From Synechococcus sp. PCC 7336 (GTDB taxonomy: Bacteria > Cyanobacteriota > Cyanobacteriia > Thermostichales > PCC-7336), in the NCBI RefSeq assembly GCF_000332275.1, contig NZ_CM001776.1, forward strand, positions 930,001-994,000: a DNA stretch of 64,000 nucleotides. Direction: 5' to 3'. Below, one piece after another: positions 14,038 through 22,850 of this stretch. The translations under genes were made by a program, and so were the position numbers. Positions within the stretch are counted from its first letter, which is position 1, and every line of letters starts with the position of its first letter. The notes under the pieces were generated by a model. The model was not told the origin of the DNA. It saw nothing but the letters and a program-made list of their open reading frames with translations, and did no database searches.

Positions 14038-14996
14038 GGGGTGAAGGGCAATCCGGCAAACCGATCTGTCGCCTCCACTAAAGCAGACAAAATCCCCGGT
14101 TCCGACACCGAATGCCCCGCATCCGGCACCACAATAAACTCTGCTTCCGGCCAAGCCTTGTGCAGTTCCCAAGCCGTTATCGTCGGGCAGACCACATCGT
14201 ACCGACCCTGCACGATAACCCCCGGAATCTGGCGAATTCGATCGATGTTCTGGAACAACCAATCCTCGCGATCGAAAAAGCCCTGGTTGACAAAATAGTG
14301 GCACTCAATCCGCGCAAACGCATCCGCAAAGCCATCGCGCCCAAACTGAGCTGCCACATTGGCATCGGGATACAGCTTGCTGGTGCTGCCCTCCCAAATC
14401 GACCAAGCCCGCGCGGCCTCCTGCCGCACCTCGGGATCGACACTCGTCAGTCGTTTGTAATAGGCTGCTACCAAATCCTCCCGCTCCTCCAGCGGAATCG
14501 GTTTGAGATAGTCCTCCCACGCCTCTGGAAAAATATGGTTGGTGCCCTCCTGATAAAACCAGCGGATTTCCTGTTGCCGCAGCATAAAAATGCCCCGCAA
14601 AATCAGGCCGCAACAGCGATCGGGATGACTCTCCGCATAGGTGAGTGCCAACGTACTGCCCCAACTGCCTCCAAACACCGTCCATTGTTCGATGCCGAGA
14701 TGCTGGCGCAGGGTTTCGATATCCGCCACCAAGTCCCAAGTGGTGTTGTCGGTCAGTTCGGCATGGGGGGTACTTTTGCCGCAGCCCCGCTGATCGAACA
14801 ACACAATTCGCCACAGTTCGGGATTGAAGTACTGACGATATTTGGGCAGACTGCCCCCACCGGGACCGCCGTGCAAAAAGACTGCGGGCTTGCCGTTGGG
14901 ATTGCCGCATTCTTCAAAGTAAATGCGGTGCATGTCAGATACCTGCAGTTTGCCAGCGTTATAGGGCTCGATCGCCGGGTAGAGATTGCGCGCCAT
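14034..14996 (-). CDS. pip: Proline iminopeptidase
   Basis: A 320-residue alpha/beta-hydrolase of the S33 peptidase family that removes N-terminal proline from peptides in the cytoplasm. Visible features are the oxyanion HGGPGGG (42-48), the nucleophile elbow GGSWGS (S111), the acid D267 in GRYDVVCP and H295 in DAGHS. The start ATG 14996 is four bases after the stop of the upstream pentapeptide-repeat gene; an in-frame upstream start would overlap that gene by 48 bp. Its 3' end overlaps the Spy-like gene by four bases in convergent orientation. Length is normal for the family. Confidence 0.92.
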   Translation of the reverse strand: MARNLYPAIEPYNAGKLQVSDMHRIYFEECGNPNGKPAVFLHGGPGGGSLPKYRQYFNPELWRIVLFDQRGCGKSTPHAELTDNTTWDLVADIETLRQHLGIEQWTVFGGSWGSTLALTYAESHPDRCCGLILRGIFMLRQQEIRWFYQEGTNHIFPEAWEDYLKPIPLEEREDLVAAYYKRLTSVDPEVRQEAARAWSIWEGSTSKLYPDANVAAQFGRDGFADAFARIECHYFVNQGFFDREDWLFQNIDRIRQIPGVIVQGRYDVVCPTITAWELHKAWPEAEFIVVPDAGHSVSEPGILSALVEATDRFAGLPFTP

Positions 14997-15000
14997 TTTG

Positions 15001-16917
15001 CTAGAGTAACGCGTTCTGTTGCCGACCCGCCTGACGGTTGGCAATCTCGGTCAAGAGTTCCTGCTGTCGGGTGGCATCGGCAATCTTAGTGGCGCTTAAC
15101 GTCGCTGTTTGCAGATCGCCGCCCTCGAGCGCGGCGAGGGCTATTTGATAGTGGGCTTCATCCACAATGGGTAACGCCTGCGCCTTCCAGAACTCGTTGG
15201 AAATAATCTCTACTGCCACGATCGCCGCCTGCCAGTTTTGGCTGTCGAGTTCCTGTTGCGCGGCGCGAACGTAGTTGCGATCGGAGTCCCATTTCCACTG
15301 CCAGATCTCGATGGTGCTGCGGGCTAGATCGGCGTCGCCACTGCTGTCTGGAATCGAGGCCAAGAGCGCGATCGCCTCATCCAGCTCGCCCGTCCGGTAG
15401 TGTTCTGCAGCGCGGACAAAGCGCGGATCGGAGGATTGACTGCTGGGGAAAGTGGCGATGGTGGAGGTCAGCTCGTTAAGAGTGTTGACGGATGAGCCAG
15501 TTGAGGCGATCGCAGGCCCCCGCTCGCTGGAGGGTGCCGAAGTCTGTCGGTAGATTTGATAGGCGGCATAGCTTCCCCCCGCCAGCACGGTTGAGGCAAG
15601 TGCGATCGAGGCAAGTAGGAAGGGCGAGCTGGCGATCGCAGGCTGCTTCGATCTGGCATGGGTGGCCCGATCTCGCTCGACCTGAGGGGATTTGAGCGGA
15701 GGAGGCACAACAGATGAGCCAACAGGCGGAGTGACAGCCTGCCTGACGGCAGTGTCGCTCGCTTTCATGCCCGCACCAACCGGATCGAACCGCGCTGGCA
15801 AGCGGGTGGCTGTATTGTAGAGGGCGCGATCGAGCAGCGCTCCCTCCAGGTTGGCGGTACTCAGATCTGCACCGTTGAGATTGGCCTGCGTCAGGTTGGC
15901 TTGCGTCAGGTTGGCCTGCGTTAGCTGGGCATTTTGCAGGTCGGCATGGGAGAGATTGACGCCAATCAGAGAGGTCTGCTCTAACTGGGCACCGCACAAT
16001 ATTGCATGGGCCAGGTTGGCTCCTCTAAAGTTCGCTCGACCCAAGTTGGCACCCGCGAGTCGAGCCCGCTTGAGTTGAATGTGACTTAAGTTCGCACCTC
16101 GTAAATCCACTTTAGTCAGGTTGCTTCCCAGCAGGGTGGCATAGCCCAAATTAGCCCCTTTGAGAATGGCGCGGGTGAGGTTAGCCCCCCGGCAATCCAC
16201 TTTAGTCAGTTCGGCTCCACTCAAGTCAGCCCCGCTTAAATCGACTGGGCCGAGAAAGACTCTTTTCAAGCAAATTCGTTTAAAGTTACGTTCCCCCAAG
16301 CGATAGCTCTCCAGCAGGCGATCGCCTTCATTGGCCTGGGGTTTAGCCTGTTTCATGCCTGCTCTCACCGGATCGAAGCGATCGGGAAAGCGGGTGGCGT
16401 CACTGTAGAGAGCATCGCTAAAAATCGTTTGTTCGAGCTTCGCTGCACTCAGATCTGCCCCCACCAGGTTGGCGAGGCTCAAGTTGGCTAGCGTCAGATT
16501 AGTCTGTTGCAAATTTGCATCGGTCAGATCGGCTCTGCTTAAAAACGCTTGCTTTAAATTGGTGCCGCACAGGCTGCTGGAGGAGAGATCGGCTTGGTTC
16601 AGATTTGCCCGAACCAAATTGGCGTCAGTCAGACAGCTAGCCTGCAGTTGCATCTGTTCTAAATCGGCCCCGCGCAAATCTGCACTGGCGAGATCCGCCG
16701 CCGTAAAGGTTGCCCGCCCGAGATGTGCACCTCGGAAAATCGCTCGACTCAGCTTCACCCCTTCAAACTTGGTATGGGTTAGATTTGCACCACTAAAATT
16801 GGCTTCGCTCAGATCGACCTGTTTCAATTGAGATCGACTGAGGTCGATGCGGCTAAAGTCGCGTTTTCCCAGACGGTATTGCTCCAGTAATTCTTCAGCA
16901 GGGAGGGTGTGAAACAT
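15001..16917 (-). CDS. Pentapeptide-repeat protein with one membrane segment
   Basis: A 638-residue protein. Two blocks of A(D/N)LxX pentapeptide repeats (about residues 20-170 and 215-365) each begin with an EQYRLGKRDFSRIDLS-like lead-in and end with a TRxPxRFDPVxAGMK motif, so the N-terminal half is a duplicated right-handed quadrilateral beta-helix unit. A Pro/Ser linker precedes a membrane helix at about 425-450 (LLASIALASTVLAGGSYAAY). The C-terminal 170 residues are helical, TPR-like and probably on the other side of the membrane. It shares its repeat architecture with the next upstream gene (17003-18901). Function unknown; proline iminopeptidase follows four bases downstream in the same operon. 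Confidence 0.8.
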   Translation of the reverse strand: MFHTLPAEELLEQYRLGKRDFSRIDLSRSQLKQVDLSEANFSGANLTHTKFEGVKLSRAIFRGAHLGRATFTAADLASADLRGADLEQMQLQASCLTDANLVRANLNQADLSSSSLCGTNLKQAFLSRADLTDANLQQTNLTLANLSLANLVGADLSAAKLEQTIFSDALYSDATRFPDRFDPVRAGMKQAKPQANEGDRLLESYRLGERNFKRICLKRVFLGPVDLSGADLSGAELTKVDCRGANLTRAILKGANLGYATLLGSNLTKVDLRGANLSHIQLKRARLAGANLGRANFRGANLAHAILCGAQLEQTSLIGVNLSHADLQNAQLTQANLTQANLTQANLNGADLSTANLEGALLDRALYNTATRLPARFDPVGAGMKASDTAVRQAVTPPVGSSVVPPPLKSPQVERDRATHARSKQPAIASSPFLLASIALASTVLAGGSYAAYQIYRQTSAPSSERGPAIASTGSSVNTLNELTSTIATFPSSQSSDPRFVRAAEHYRTGELDEAIALLASIPDSSGDADLARSTIEIWQWKWDSDRNYVRAAQQELDSQNWQAAIVAVEIISNEFWKAQALPIVDEAHYQIALAALEGGDLQTATLSATKIADATRQQELLTEIANRQAGRQQNALL

Positions 16918-17002
16918 CGATCGCCATCCGGGGCAAAGGGTCGAGCTGGGGGGATTGTGCCTGCATCACTGGATGCTTCTATCGGTCAAATCCGAGCGCT
17001 AC

Positions 17003-18901
17003 CTACGGCTCTGTCTCGGATAGACAGTGTTTGAGACGCGCCCAAAACCGGTTGAGCGCCTCGTAGTCGATCGCATAAGCAAACCCAAACGACTTTTTAG
17101 TGACGAAGTGTTTGAAGTAGACGGGGAATTGACCCTTGACCCAGCCGTCGCCACGTTCGACTTTAGCCACATACGAAGTTCTATAGCTCACCAGTTTCCA
17201 GCGAACTCGTGCCAAAAATAGATTGCAGAGGGTTTCAAATCCGTCAAAGGGGTTTCGAGCCCTTAACTCGTCCAGCACTGCCAGTTGAGCTGCGAACCCA
17301 AATTTGCCCCGCGACATCTTGCTCCACAAGCGATCGATCGTTTGAATGGCTTCCTCGGGGATGGTGGCGATCGCCCGCTCGTCCAATTTGCTGCGTTCCT
17401 GTCGGCAACAGGCCAGTAACAACTTGACAGTCTCGGTACTGGCCTCTTCCCAAGATTCTCCAGCCAGTAGAGCCATTAACGTCGAGGTATCAATACTAAA
17501 GGCCAAGTTCAACATCGACGGGACAGGTTCGGCGATCGGGATGGAAACCGTTTGATGCTCCCGCCTGGAAATATTGGAGGGATTGACTTTGGCGAGTAAG
17601 TGCGCGCTGCCGCCGTTGAGGGTCGGTGCGAGGGCAGCAGTGTGCTGCGATCGAGAACTCTGCGATCGCGCTTGTACGGACTGAGATCCATTCGCCTCGA
17701 CCGGAATGGTTTCGGACAAACGGCGATCGCCCGAGACTTGCATCCCTCTGACTGACGGTTCGAACAACAGGGGAAAGCGCGTGTCTGGGCTGTAAATAGC
17801 CCCTGCGAGTCGGGCAAGAATGAGGTTCGTACCCTGCAGATCGGCACCGCACAAATTGGCTCGTTCGAAATTGACTCGGTTCAGGTTGGTTTGGGCGAGA
17901 TTGGCATCGCTGAGATCGGCCCCCGCAAAATCGGCCCCCGCCAAGCAGGCTTGCTCTAGATTTGCCCTCTGCAATTGGGCACCCGCTAGATTGGCGGCAC
18001 TTAATTCTGCTCTAGCCAAGTTGACGCCTGCAAGGTTGGCGTTCGCGAGCTGGGCATTTTCTAACTCTGCCCCCCGCAGATCCGCTCGAGTCAAATTTGC
18101 CTCTGTGAGAATGGCATCGTTGAGGCTGGCCCCTCTGAACAGGACTTGACTGAGGTTGGCAGAAGTAAGGTTCGTCTTTGTCAGATCGGCACCGCTCAAA
18201 TCTGCTTCGCTCAAGTCAACCCCCCGCAGTTGAGCCCGACTGAGGTCGATGCGGTTAAAATCTCGCTGACCCAATCGGTATTGCTCGATCGCCCGATCGG
18301 CCAATTCCGAACGTTGGTCAATGGGTTGCATTCCCGCTGCCACCGGATCGAAGTGTTCGGGGAAGCGGGTGGCTTCGCTATAGAGTGCCCCCTCCAGGCA
18401 GGACTGGTCCAGCTTGACCCCGACTAAATTGGCCCCACTGAGGTTGGCCTGCGCGAGATTGGCTTGCTCTAGGTTGGCGCGGGCCAGATCGGCGTCGGTC
18501 AGGTTGGCCTCGACCAAAGACACTTGTCCCAGATTGGCCCCGCACAGGCTGCTGGCCGCGAGATTGGCCCCGCTCGCATTCGTTCTACTCAAGTTGGCAC
18601 CGGCCAGATCGGCCCCTTCAAGCTGGGTGCATGCCAACTCGGCCCCCTGCAGATCGGCCTCGGGCAGACTCGCCTCGTCTAGCAGGGCGCGGTCTAGACA
18701 AGCACCCCGCAAGCTAACGTTGTTCAGAATGGCAGCGGTGAAGTTGGCATGGGTTAAGTCAGAGCCGCTGAAGTCGGCTTCGCTCACATCAATGTGGCTG
18801 AGATCGACTTGACTGAGGGCAATGCGGCTAAAGTCTCGCTGTCCGGCTTTGTATTGTGCGAGCAACTGATTGCGATCGGTGGGACTATCCATACTACCCA
18901 C
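17003..18901 (-). CDS. Pentapeptide-repeat protein with C-terminal GUN4-like domain
   Basis: A 632-residue protein with the same duplicated pentapeptide-repeat architecture as its downstream paralogue (blocks at about 20-180 and 215-375, each ending TRFPxxFxP), but no membrane helix. The last 130 residues contain IQTIDRLWSKMSRGKFGFAA and later KGQFPVYFKH, resembling GUN4, a porphyrin-binding domain that activates Mg-chelatase in chlorophyll synthesis; cyanobacteria carry many GUN4-like fusions whose ligands are mostly unknown. The match is recognised by pattern only. It is 85 bp upstream of the paralogue on the same strand. Confidence 0.72.
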   Translation of the reverse strand: MGSMDSPTDRNQLLAQYKAGQRDFSRIALSQVDLSHIDVSEADFSGSDLTHANFTAAILNNVSLRGACLDRALLDEASLPEADLQGAELACTQLEGADLAGANLSRTNASGANLAASSLCGANLGQVSLVEANLTDADLARANLEQANLAQANLSGANLVGVKLDQSCLEGALYSEATRFPEHFDPVAAGMQPIDQRSELADRAIEQYRLGQRDFNRIDLSRAQLRGVDLSEADLSGADLTKTNLTSANLSQVLFRGASLNDAILTEANLTRADLRGAELENAQLANANLAGVNLARAELSAANLAGAQLQRANLEQACLAGADFAGADLSDANLAQTNLNRVNFERANLCGADLQGTNLILARLAGAIYSPDTRFPLLFEPSVRGMQVSGDRRLSETIPVEANGSQSVQARSQSSRSQHTAALAPTLNGGSAHLLAKVNPSNISRREHQTVSIPIAEPVPSMLNLAFSIDTSTLMALLAGESWEEASTETVKLLLACCRQERSKLDERAIATIPEEAIQTIDRLWSKMSRGKFGFAAQLAVLDELRARNPFDGFETLCNLFLARVRWKLVSYRTSYVAKVERGDGWVKGQFPVYFKHFVTKKSFGFAYAIDYEALNRFWARLKHCLSETEP

Positions 18902-19018
18902 ACCTCGACAAGGGGATTTTTACGAGATATTTTAGTTTATTTTTCTACACGAGTTTGTTTAGCTTTACAATTTGTCGAAGCGAGTGGTGCTGTTCCACAG
19001 GTGCGTTTGAACGGCTCG

Positions 19019-19957
19019 TCACGGCTGGCCCTGCCGATCGCCATATTCTGCAAACGAGTAACCGACTAAACCGGAGAGGGTGCCGAGCCCGCGAGCAATC
19101 TGCAAGAGCGATCGCACTAAGGCGGGTTTACCCGCGATCGCCGTCGGCAGCAGCGCCACCCCCATGCCGATCAGGCCCAGCCCCTTGGCAAACCGGATCG
19201 GCTGCACGCCCCATCCGGGCTTGAGTTCCCGTTCGCACAAGCTGTGGGAGCCCCAAGAGCGAAAGCCCCGCTGCAGAATCCATTTCACCGTGGTGCGGCT
19301 GGCGGGAACCGACTCGCGCACGATCGCCTCTGAGGCCCAGACAATCGCGTGACCGGCTCGATGGATGCGCATAAAAAAGTGAGTATCTTCTCCGCCCGTG
19401 AGGGCAAAGCGGCGATCGAAGGGGGCTGGACCCATTTCTCGTACGATCGCCGCCCGGATGAGGATATTGTTGGTGGAGGCAAACTCTAGGCGAGCGCCAT
19501 TGGCAAACGAGCGCGGTTGGAAAAAATTCCCCGCGATCGCCCAGTGCGGCGTTGCAGGATCGTTCAAGATCGGGATGACAGGCCCCCAGACAACATCTGC
19601 GTCGTGACGGCTTTGCGCGGTCAGCAGTGCTTCTAGCCAGACCGGATCGGGGACTTCGTCGTCATCGATAAAGGCTAAAAAGTCGGTCTCGGCAGCCACC
19701 TGAGCGATGGCTCGATTGCGGGCGTAGGAAATCCCGCGCTGGGGTTCGAGCGCGTAGTGCAGGGGCCAGCTCGATGTGGCTTGGAGGGGCTCGCAAACCG
19801 ATCGGGCCGAGCCTGCAGCATCGTTATCCACCACGATAATGTCGAGCTCGGGGGGGGCGATCGCCTCAAACTGAAGCTGATTCAGCGCTTGCAACAGCAA
19901 GGCCAATTGGCTGGGACGCCGATAGGTGGCAATGCAGATACTGACTCGGACCGTCAC
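19019..19957 (-). CDS. Family 2 glycosyltransferase
   Basis: A 312-residue GT-A glycosyltransferase. VRVSICIATYRRP starts the nucleotide-binding fold; LDIIVVDN and LAFIDDDEVPDP (the DxD metal site) follow, with TGGEDTHFFMR as the acceptor-side ED motif and hydrophobic segments near the C-terminus suggesting membrane association. The start is GTG 19957, not the far upstream ATG: AGGAGGT lies six bases before it and the GTGA overlaps the stop of the sulfotransferase gene. With the two sulfotransferases upstream it probably builds a sulfated surface polysaccharide or glycolipid. The donor sugar is unknown. Confidence 0.85.
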   Translation of the reverse strand: MTVRVSICIATYRRPSQLALLLQALNQLQFEAIAPPELDIIVVDNDAAGSARSVCEPLQATSSWPLHYALEPQRGISYARNRAIAQVAAETDFLAFIDDDEVPDPVWLEALLTAQSRHDADVVWGPVIPILNDPATPHWAIAGNFFQPRSFANGARLEFASTNNILIRAAIVREMGPAPFDRRFALTGGEDTHFFMRIHRAGHAIVWASEAIVRESVPASRTTVKWILQRGFRSWGSHSLCERELKPGWGVQPIRFAKGLGLIGMGVALLPTAIAGKPALVRSLLQIARGLGTLSGLVGYSFAEYGDRQGQP

Positions 19958-20742
19958 CCCCGCACCTCCTCTTTGACGGCTGCTGGTTGGGCCGGTTTGG
20001 CGAGCCAGCGCGGCCCCTGTCCCCGCTGGCGTTTCCAATAGCGCCAATACAACTGCCGGGGGATGCTGGCGACTCGATAGGCGACTTCGCTGGCGGGAGG
20101 CACCGGAATATCCTGCCAATCTGCTGGGAACTCGTAGCCCCATCGCTGCATGAAGGGACCGAACACCCACTTAGCGCGCGATCGCGCCTCGGGCGAGAAG
20201 TAGATAAAGGGATTGCTTTGCTTTTCTCGCGTTTTATTGCCCACTGGAATGGGGCGCACCTGTTGGAGTCCGAGGCGATCGAGTACTGCCGAGAAGTCCT
20301 CTTGTAGCGACTCGTAGCGAATGACGCTATCGAGCTGTCGGTGGTTGAGGCTGCTCCAATTGTCGTAGGGCAGGCGGTAGTAGCGTTGGAAGAAGGTGGA
20401 AAAATCTGCGCCCGCCTGTACGAAGGCGAATTGCGATCGGTGGGTGCGGGTCATCCAGCCGCCGTTTGGTTTGAACTGGGATGGGTTGGTGAATTGGCCG
20501 CCGTGGTTGGTTTTGTATTTGAAATAGCGGGTGGTGACTTCGTCGATGGGGTTGCGGATGCTGGAGAAGGCAAAGTATTGCCGTTGGTCGGCACTGGCCA
20601 GCTTTAAAAAGTCTCGGTAGGTGGAATGTTTGAACAGAATGTTTTCGCCGTCGTAGTGCTCTTTGAGCTCTTGGCTGATGCTGGTGGAGGCGGTGTGGGG
20701 CAGGGCGATGAAAACGTAGCGGTGTTGGTGGCTGATAATCAT
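19954..20742 (-). CDS. Sulfotransferase-family protein
   Basis: A 262-residue protein of the sulfotransferase family 2 type. The N-terminus YVFIALPHTASTSISQEL corresponds to the 5'-phosphosulfate-binding loop, and FAFSSIRNPIDEVTTRYF supplies the 3'-phosphate-binding Arg/Ser. It would transfer sulfate from PAPS to a hydroxyl group, probably on a glycan. The last four bases overlap the GT2 start, and the second sulfotransferase lies 33 bp upstream, so the three genes form an operon. Confidence 0.75.
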   Translation of the reverse strand: MIISHQHRYVFIALPHTASTSISQELKEHYDGENILFKHSTYRDFLKLASADQRQYFAFSSIRNPIDEVTTRYFKYKTNHGGQFTNPSQFKPNGGWMTRTHRSQFAFVQAGADFSTFFQRYYRLPYDNWSSLNHRQLDSVIRYESLQEDFSAVLDRLGLQQVRPIPVGNKTREKQSNPFIYFSPEARSRAKWVFGPFMQRWGYEFPADWQDIPVPPASEVAYRVASIPRQLYWRYWKRQRGQGPRWLAKPAQPAAVKEEVRG

Positions 20743-20775
20743 GGCGATCGCAGGCGGTTGGGTTTCAGTGAGGGG

Positions 20776-21768
20776 TTATGTAGCAGGTAAATAGCTGTGG
20801 TAATGGGTGGAGGCCATCGTGCGGGCTAGCTGGCGCTCGATCGCCGCCACTTCCCGGTCCGAAATGTAGTCTTGCCACTGTTTGGTTGTGGCCTCAATTT
20901 TGCTGAGCAAGGTTTTGCGCAGCGGGTTGACTTTAGCGCTGGCATCGTTGCGGGTGTCGTCATCGGGTATGCATTGCGGCTCGAAGTCTTCGCCGATAAA
21001 GTCAAACACGCCGGTCAGGGTGCCGGGGGGATCGGCCACTAGGTCGTCGTAGCGCACCATCTTGAAGTTTTGGGGATCGGTCTGCTGGGCTTTGAGGGCT
21101 AGCCGCATGTAGGAGGCGTAGTTGCGGGAGAAGCGGCTGGGGGAAATTTGCAGCCAACTGAGGCGATCGCTTTCAATGCCTAAGTCGAGGGAGTTTTTGA
21201 GGCGACGGCGATAGGAGGTGAAAACGTCGATGGGGTGGCGGTGGATGAACAGATATTTGGCCCTGGGAAAGCTGGCGCGCATTTCGGGTAGGCGATAGAT
21301 GTGGGTGGGGGTTTTTTCCACTAAGCGATCGGCTCTCCGAGCTTGTTGGGCGTAGTAAAAGTAGGCATGCACGAGGCGATCGTTTTTGAGCGCTTTCCAG
21401 ACTGCGCCGCGATGGAAGTGGGTGCGGCGGGCGATCTTTTGGTAGAGCTGTTTGGCGGGAATACTGGCATGAAACTTCTGGATGGGGGCGGTGGCGGTGC
21501 GAAAGGCGCGGTAGCAGTTGTCGTTGTCGAGCATGAATTGGCTCGTGCTGCCGGGGTCGGCGGCGTAGGACTGATAGGGGGAGTCGAAGATTTTGGTTTC
21601 GGTGAGTTCGATGCCGGCTTTGTCGAGGTGGTTTTGTAGGTGGAAGTGGGAATGGCGTTGCAGGATGCGGTAGAGCAGGCTACTGCCGCTGCGGGGGGCT
21701 CCGACGATGAAGACGGGGGAGGTGGGGGCGATCGCCGCTGAGATGTTTGAGAGGGTGGGCTGAGTCAT
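20776..21768 (-). CDS. Sulfotransferase
   Basis: A 330-residue PAPS-dependent sulfotransferase. The 5'-phosphosulfate loop is FIVGAPRSGSSLLYRIL (about residues 20-36), and KYLFIHRHPIDVFTSYRRRL is the 3'-phosphate-binding segment. The first gene of the sulfotransferase-sulfotransferase-glycosyltransferase operon. The start ATG 21768 puts the P-loop at its usual distance; the open frame continues to 21909 but the extra residues are not protein-like. Confidence 0.85.
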   Translation of the reverse strand: MTQPTLSNISAAIAPTSPVFIVGAPRSGSSLLYRILQRHSHFHLQNHLDKAGIELTETKIFDSPYQSYAADPGSTSQFMLDNDNCYRAFRTATAPIQKFHASIPAKQLYQKIARRTHFHRGAVWKALKNDRLVHAYFYYAQQARRADRLVEKTPTHIYRLPEMRASFPRAKYLFIHRHPIDVFTSYRRRLKNSLDLGIESDRLSWLQISPSRFSRNYASYMRLALKAQQTDPQNFKMVRYDDLVADPPGTLTGVFDFIGEDFEPQCIPDDDTRNDASAKVNPLRKTLLSKIEATTKQWQDYISDREVAAIERQLARTMASTHYHSYLPAT

Positions 21769-22125
21769 GGGCGAGCGAGAAATTGTGGCGGAATTTGCGA
21801 GAGATGTCTGTAGTTTTCCCAAGTCTCGCCATGACAGGCAAGGCTCGTTGCCGGTGCCCAGCGAGAACCCATTCCCGGCCGCCCTGGCAAGACGCCCTGG
21901 AAAACGCAATCGAACAAGTCAAATCTGCCGCTGTTCTTGTGGGTAACGGCGGTATCGCCTCCAATGGGGCATCGCTGCCTAGAAAAACAAGTAGCCCACG
22001 CAGCTCAAACTTGGCTCAGCCAGCGATCGGCATCGCCGCCCCGAAACAAACTCCATCAACCCTAGCGCAGCCGGAGATCTGTATCTGATGGAGTCCAATC
22101 TCTAAAACCAAAATGAAGAACAGCT
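21769..22125. other. Intergenic stretch with one copy of a direct repeat
   Basis: No gene seen. 21991-22034 is a 44-bp sequence (GTAGCCCACGCAGCTCAAAC and onward to CCAGCGATCGGCATC) that recurs with about five mismatches at 22653-22696, on the far side of the toxin-antitoxin locus. The rest shows no clear promoter or terminator. Confidence 0.6.
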
Positions 22126-22287
22126 CTACTCGAGCAAGTCCAAAGCAATTGCTAGTGCTCGGTTGAGTTGTCGTATTACCTCATTAGAAATTGCATCTCG
22201 ACTCACGATAATAATGGGCCGGGTTCCAGCCTGTTCCGAGCCTTCTGTAGGGTCGAGTCGCGCGTTGAAGACTTCGCCTCGTTTCAC
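22126..22287 (-). pseudogene. MazF-type toxin gene with its centre deleted
   Basis: It reads 53 codons from GTG 22287: VKRGEVFNARLDPTEGSEQA, GTRPIIIVSRDAISN, then directly VIRQLNRALAIALDLLE. The first 35 residues are a standard MazF/PemK N-terminus and the last 18 a standard MazF C-terminus. About 60 residues between them, including the second catalytic strand region, are missing without a frame break. Normal members are about 110 residues. The start overlaps the antitoxin stop (GTGA), as in intact mazEF loci. The toxin is almost certainly inactive. Confidence 0.75.
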
Positions 22288-22568
22288 GACCGTTCATTCA
22301 ACTTGAAGGCTTCCCAGTCAGCCACTGCAAACTCTTCGCACATTTCCAGACATTCTTCTCGATAGTCCAAATCTTCTGCCATCGCGGCAAATTCAGCATC
22401 AATCTGCTCTTGTTTGAGAATAGCCAACTCGTGCCGTAGGGCTCGAGCAACGAGCTCATTACGGCTGCGCGCTTTGCCTGCGCGGATAGCTCTGTCAGTT
22501 GCTTCTATTAACTCTGAGGGTAGCGATAGAGTTGTTCTAGTTGTCTCGGATGAAGACATCTGTGCCAT
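22284..22568 (-). CDS. Ribbon-helix-helix antitoxin (MazE/CopG-like)
   Basis: A 94-residue protein. The N-terminal 50 residues form a ribbon-helix-helix DNA-binding domain (TRTTLSLPSELIEATDRAIR, then SRNELVARALRHEL). The acidic C-terminal tail (DLDYREECLEMCEEF) is the usual toxin-neutralising segment. It overlaps the truncated MazF-type gene by four bases. With the toxin broken it may persist as an orphan regulator or as an antitoxin against other MazF proteins. Direct repeats lie on both sides of the locus. Confidence 0.85.
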   Translation of the reverse strand: MAQMSSSETTRTTLSLPSELIEATDRAIRAGKARSRNELVARALRHELAILKQEQIDAEFAAMAEDLDYREECLEMCEEFAVADWEAFKLNERS

Positions 22569-22850
22569 AATCGCTGCCTAAACTGATGCTTAATATGATG
22601 ATTGTAATGCGATCGAGATATCAATCGATCGCCCTTCGGGATCCGAGTCCGAGTAGCCCCCACAGCTCAAACTTGGCTCGACCAGCGATCGGCACCACAG
22701 CCCCCAGCAGAATCTATTTCCGTGCTGATGTCAATTCAGCTCGGAATGTCTGTCGATCGGATCGGGCTTCTTGCCGACATCCCACCGGCAGAGATCCAAA
22801 CGCTGTCTGGAGAGAACTCGAACTCCCGAGCAGATCGGAGCAAGCACAAA
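22569..22850. other. Spacer between the antitoxin and atpG, with second direct-repeat copy
   Basis: 22653-22696 is the partner of the repeat at 21991-22034. No gene is seen. The region also holds whatever terminates the ATP synthase operon, but I see no strong hairpin with a T-run. Confidence 0.5.

Noticed and set aside
16469-18812. Long plus-strand frames opposite the pentapeptide-repeat genes
   Set aside because: They arise from the regular codon pattern of the repeats on the other strand; their products are low-complexity Ala/Arg/Leu strings.
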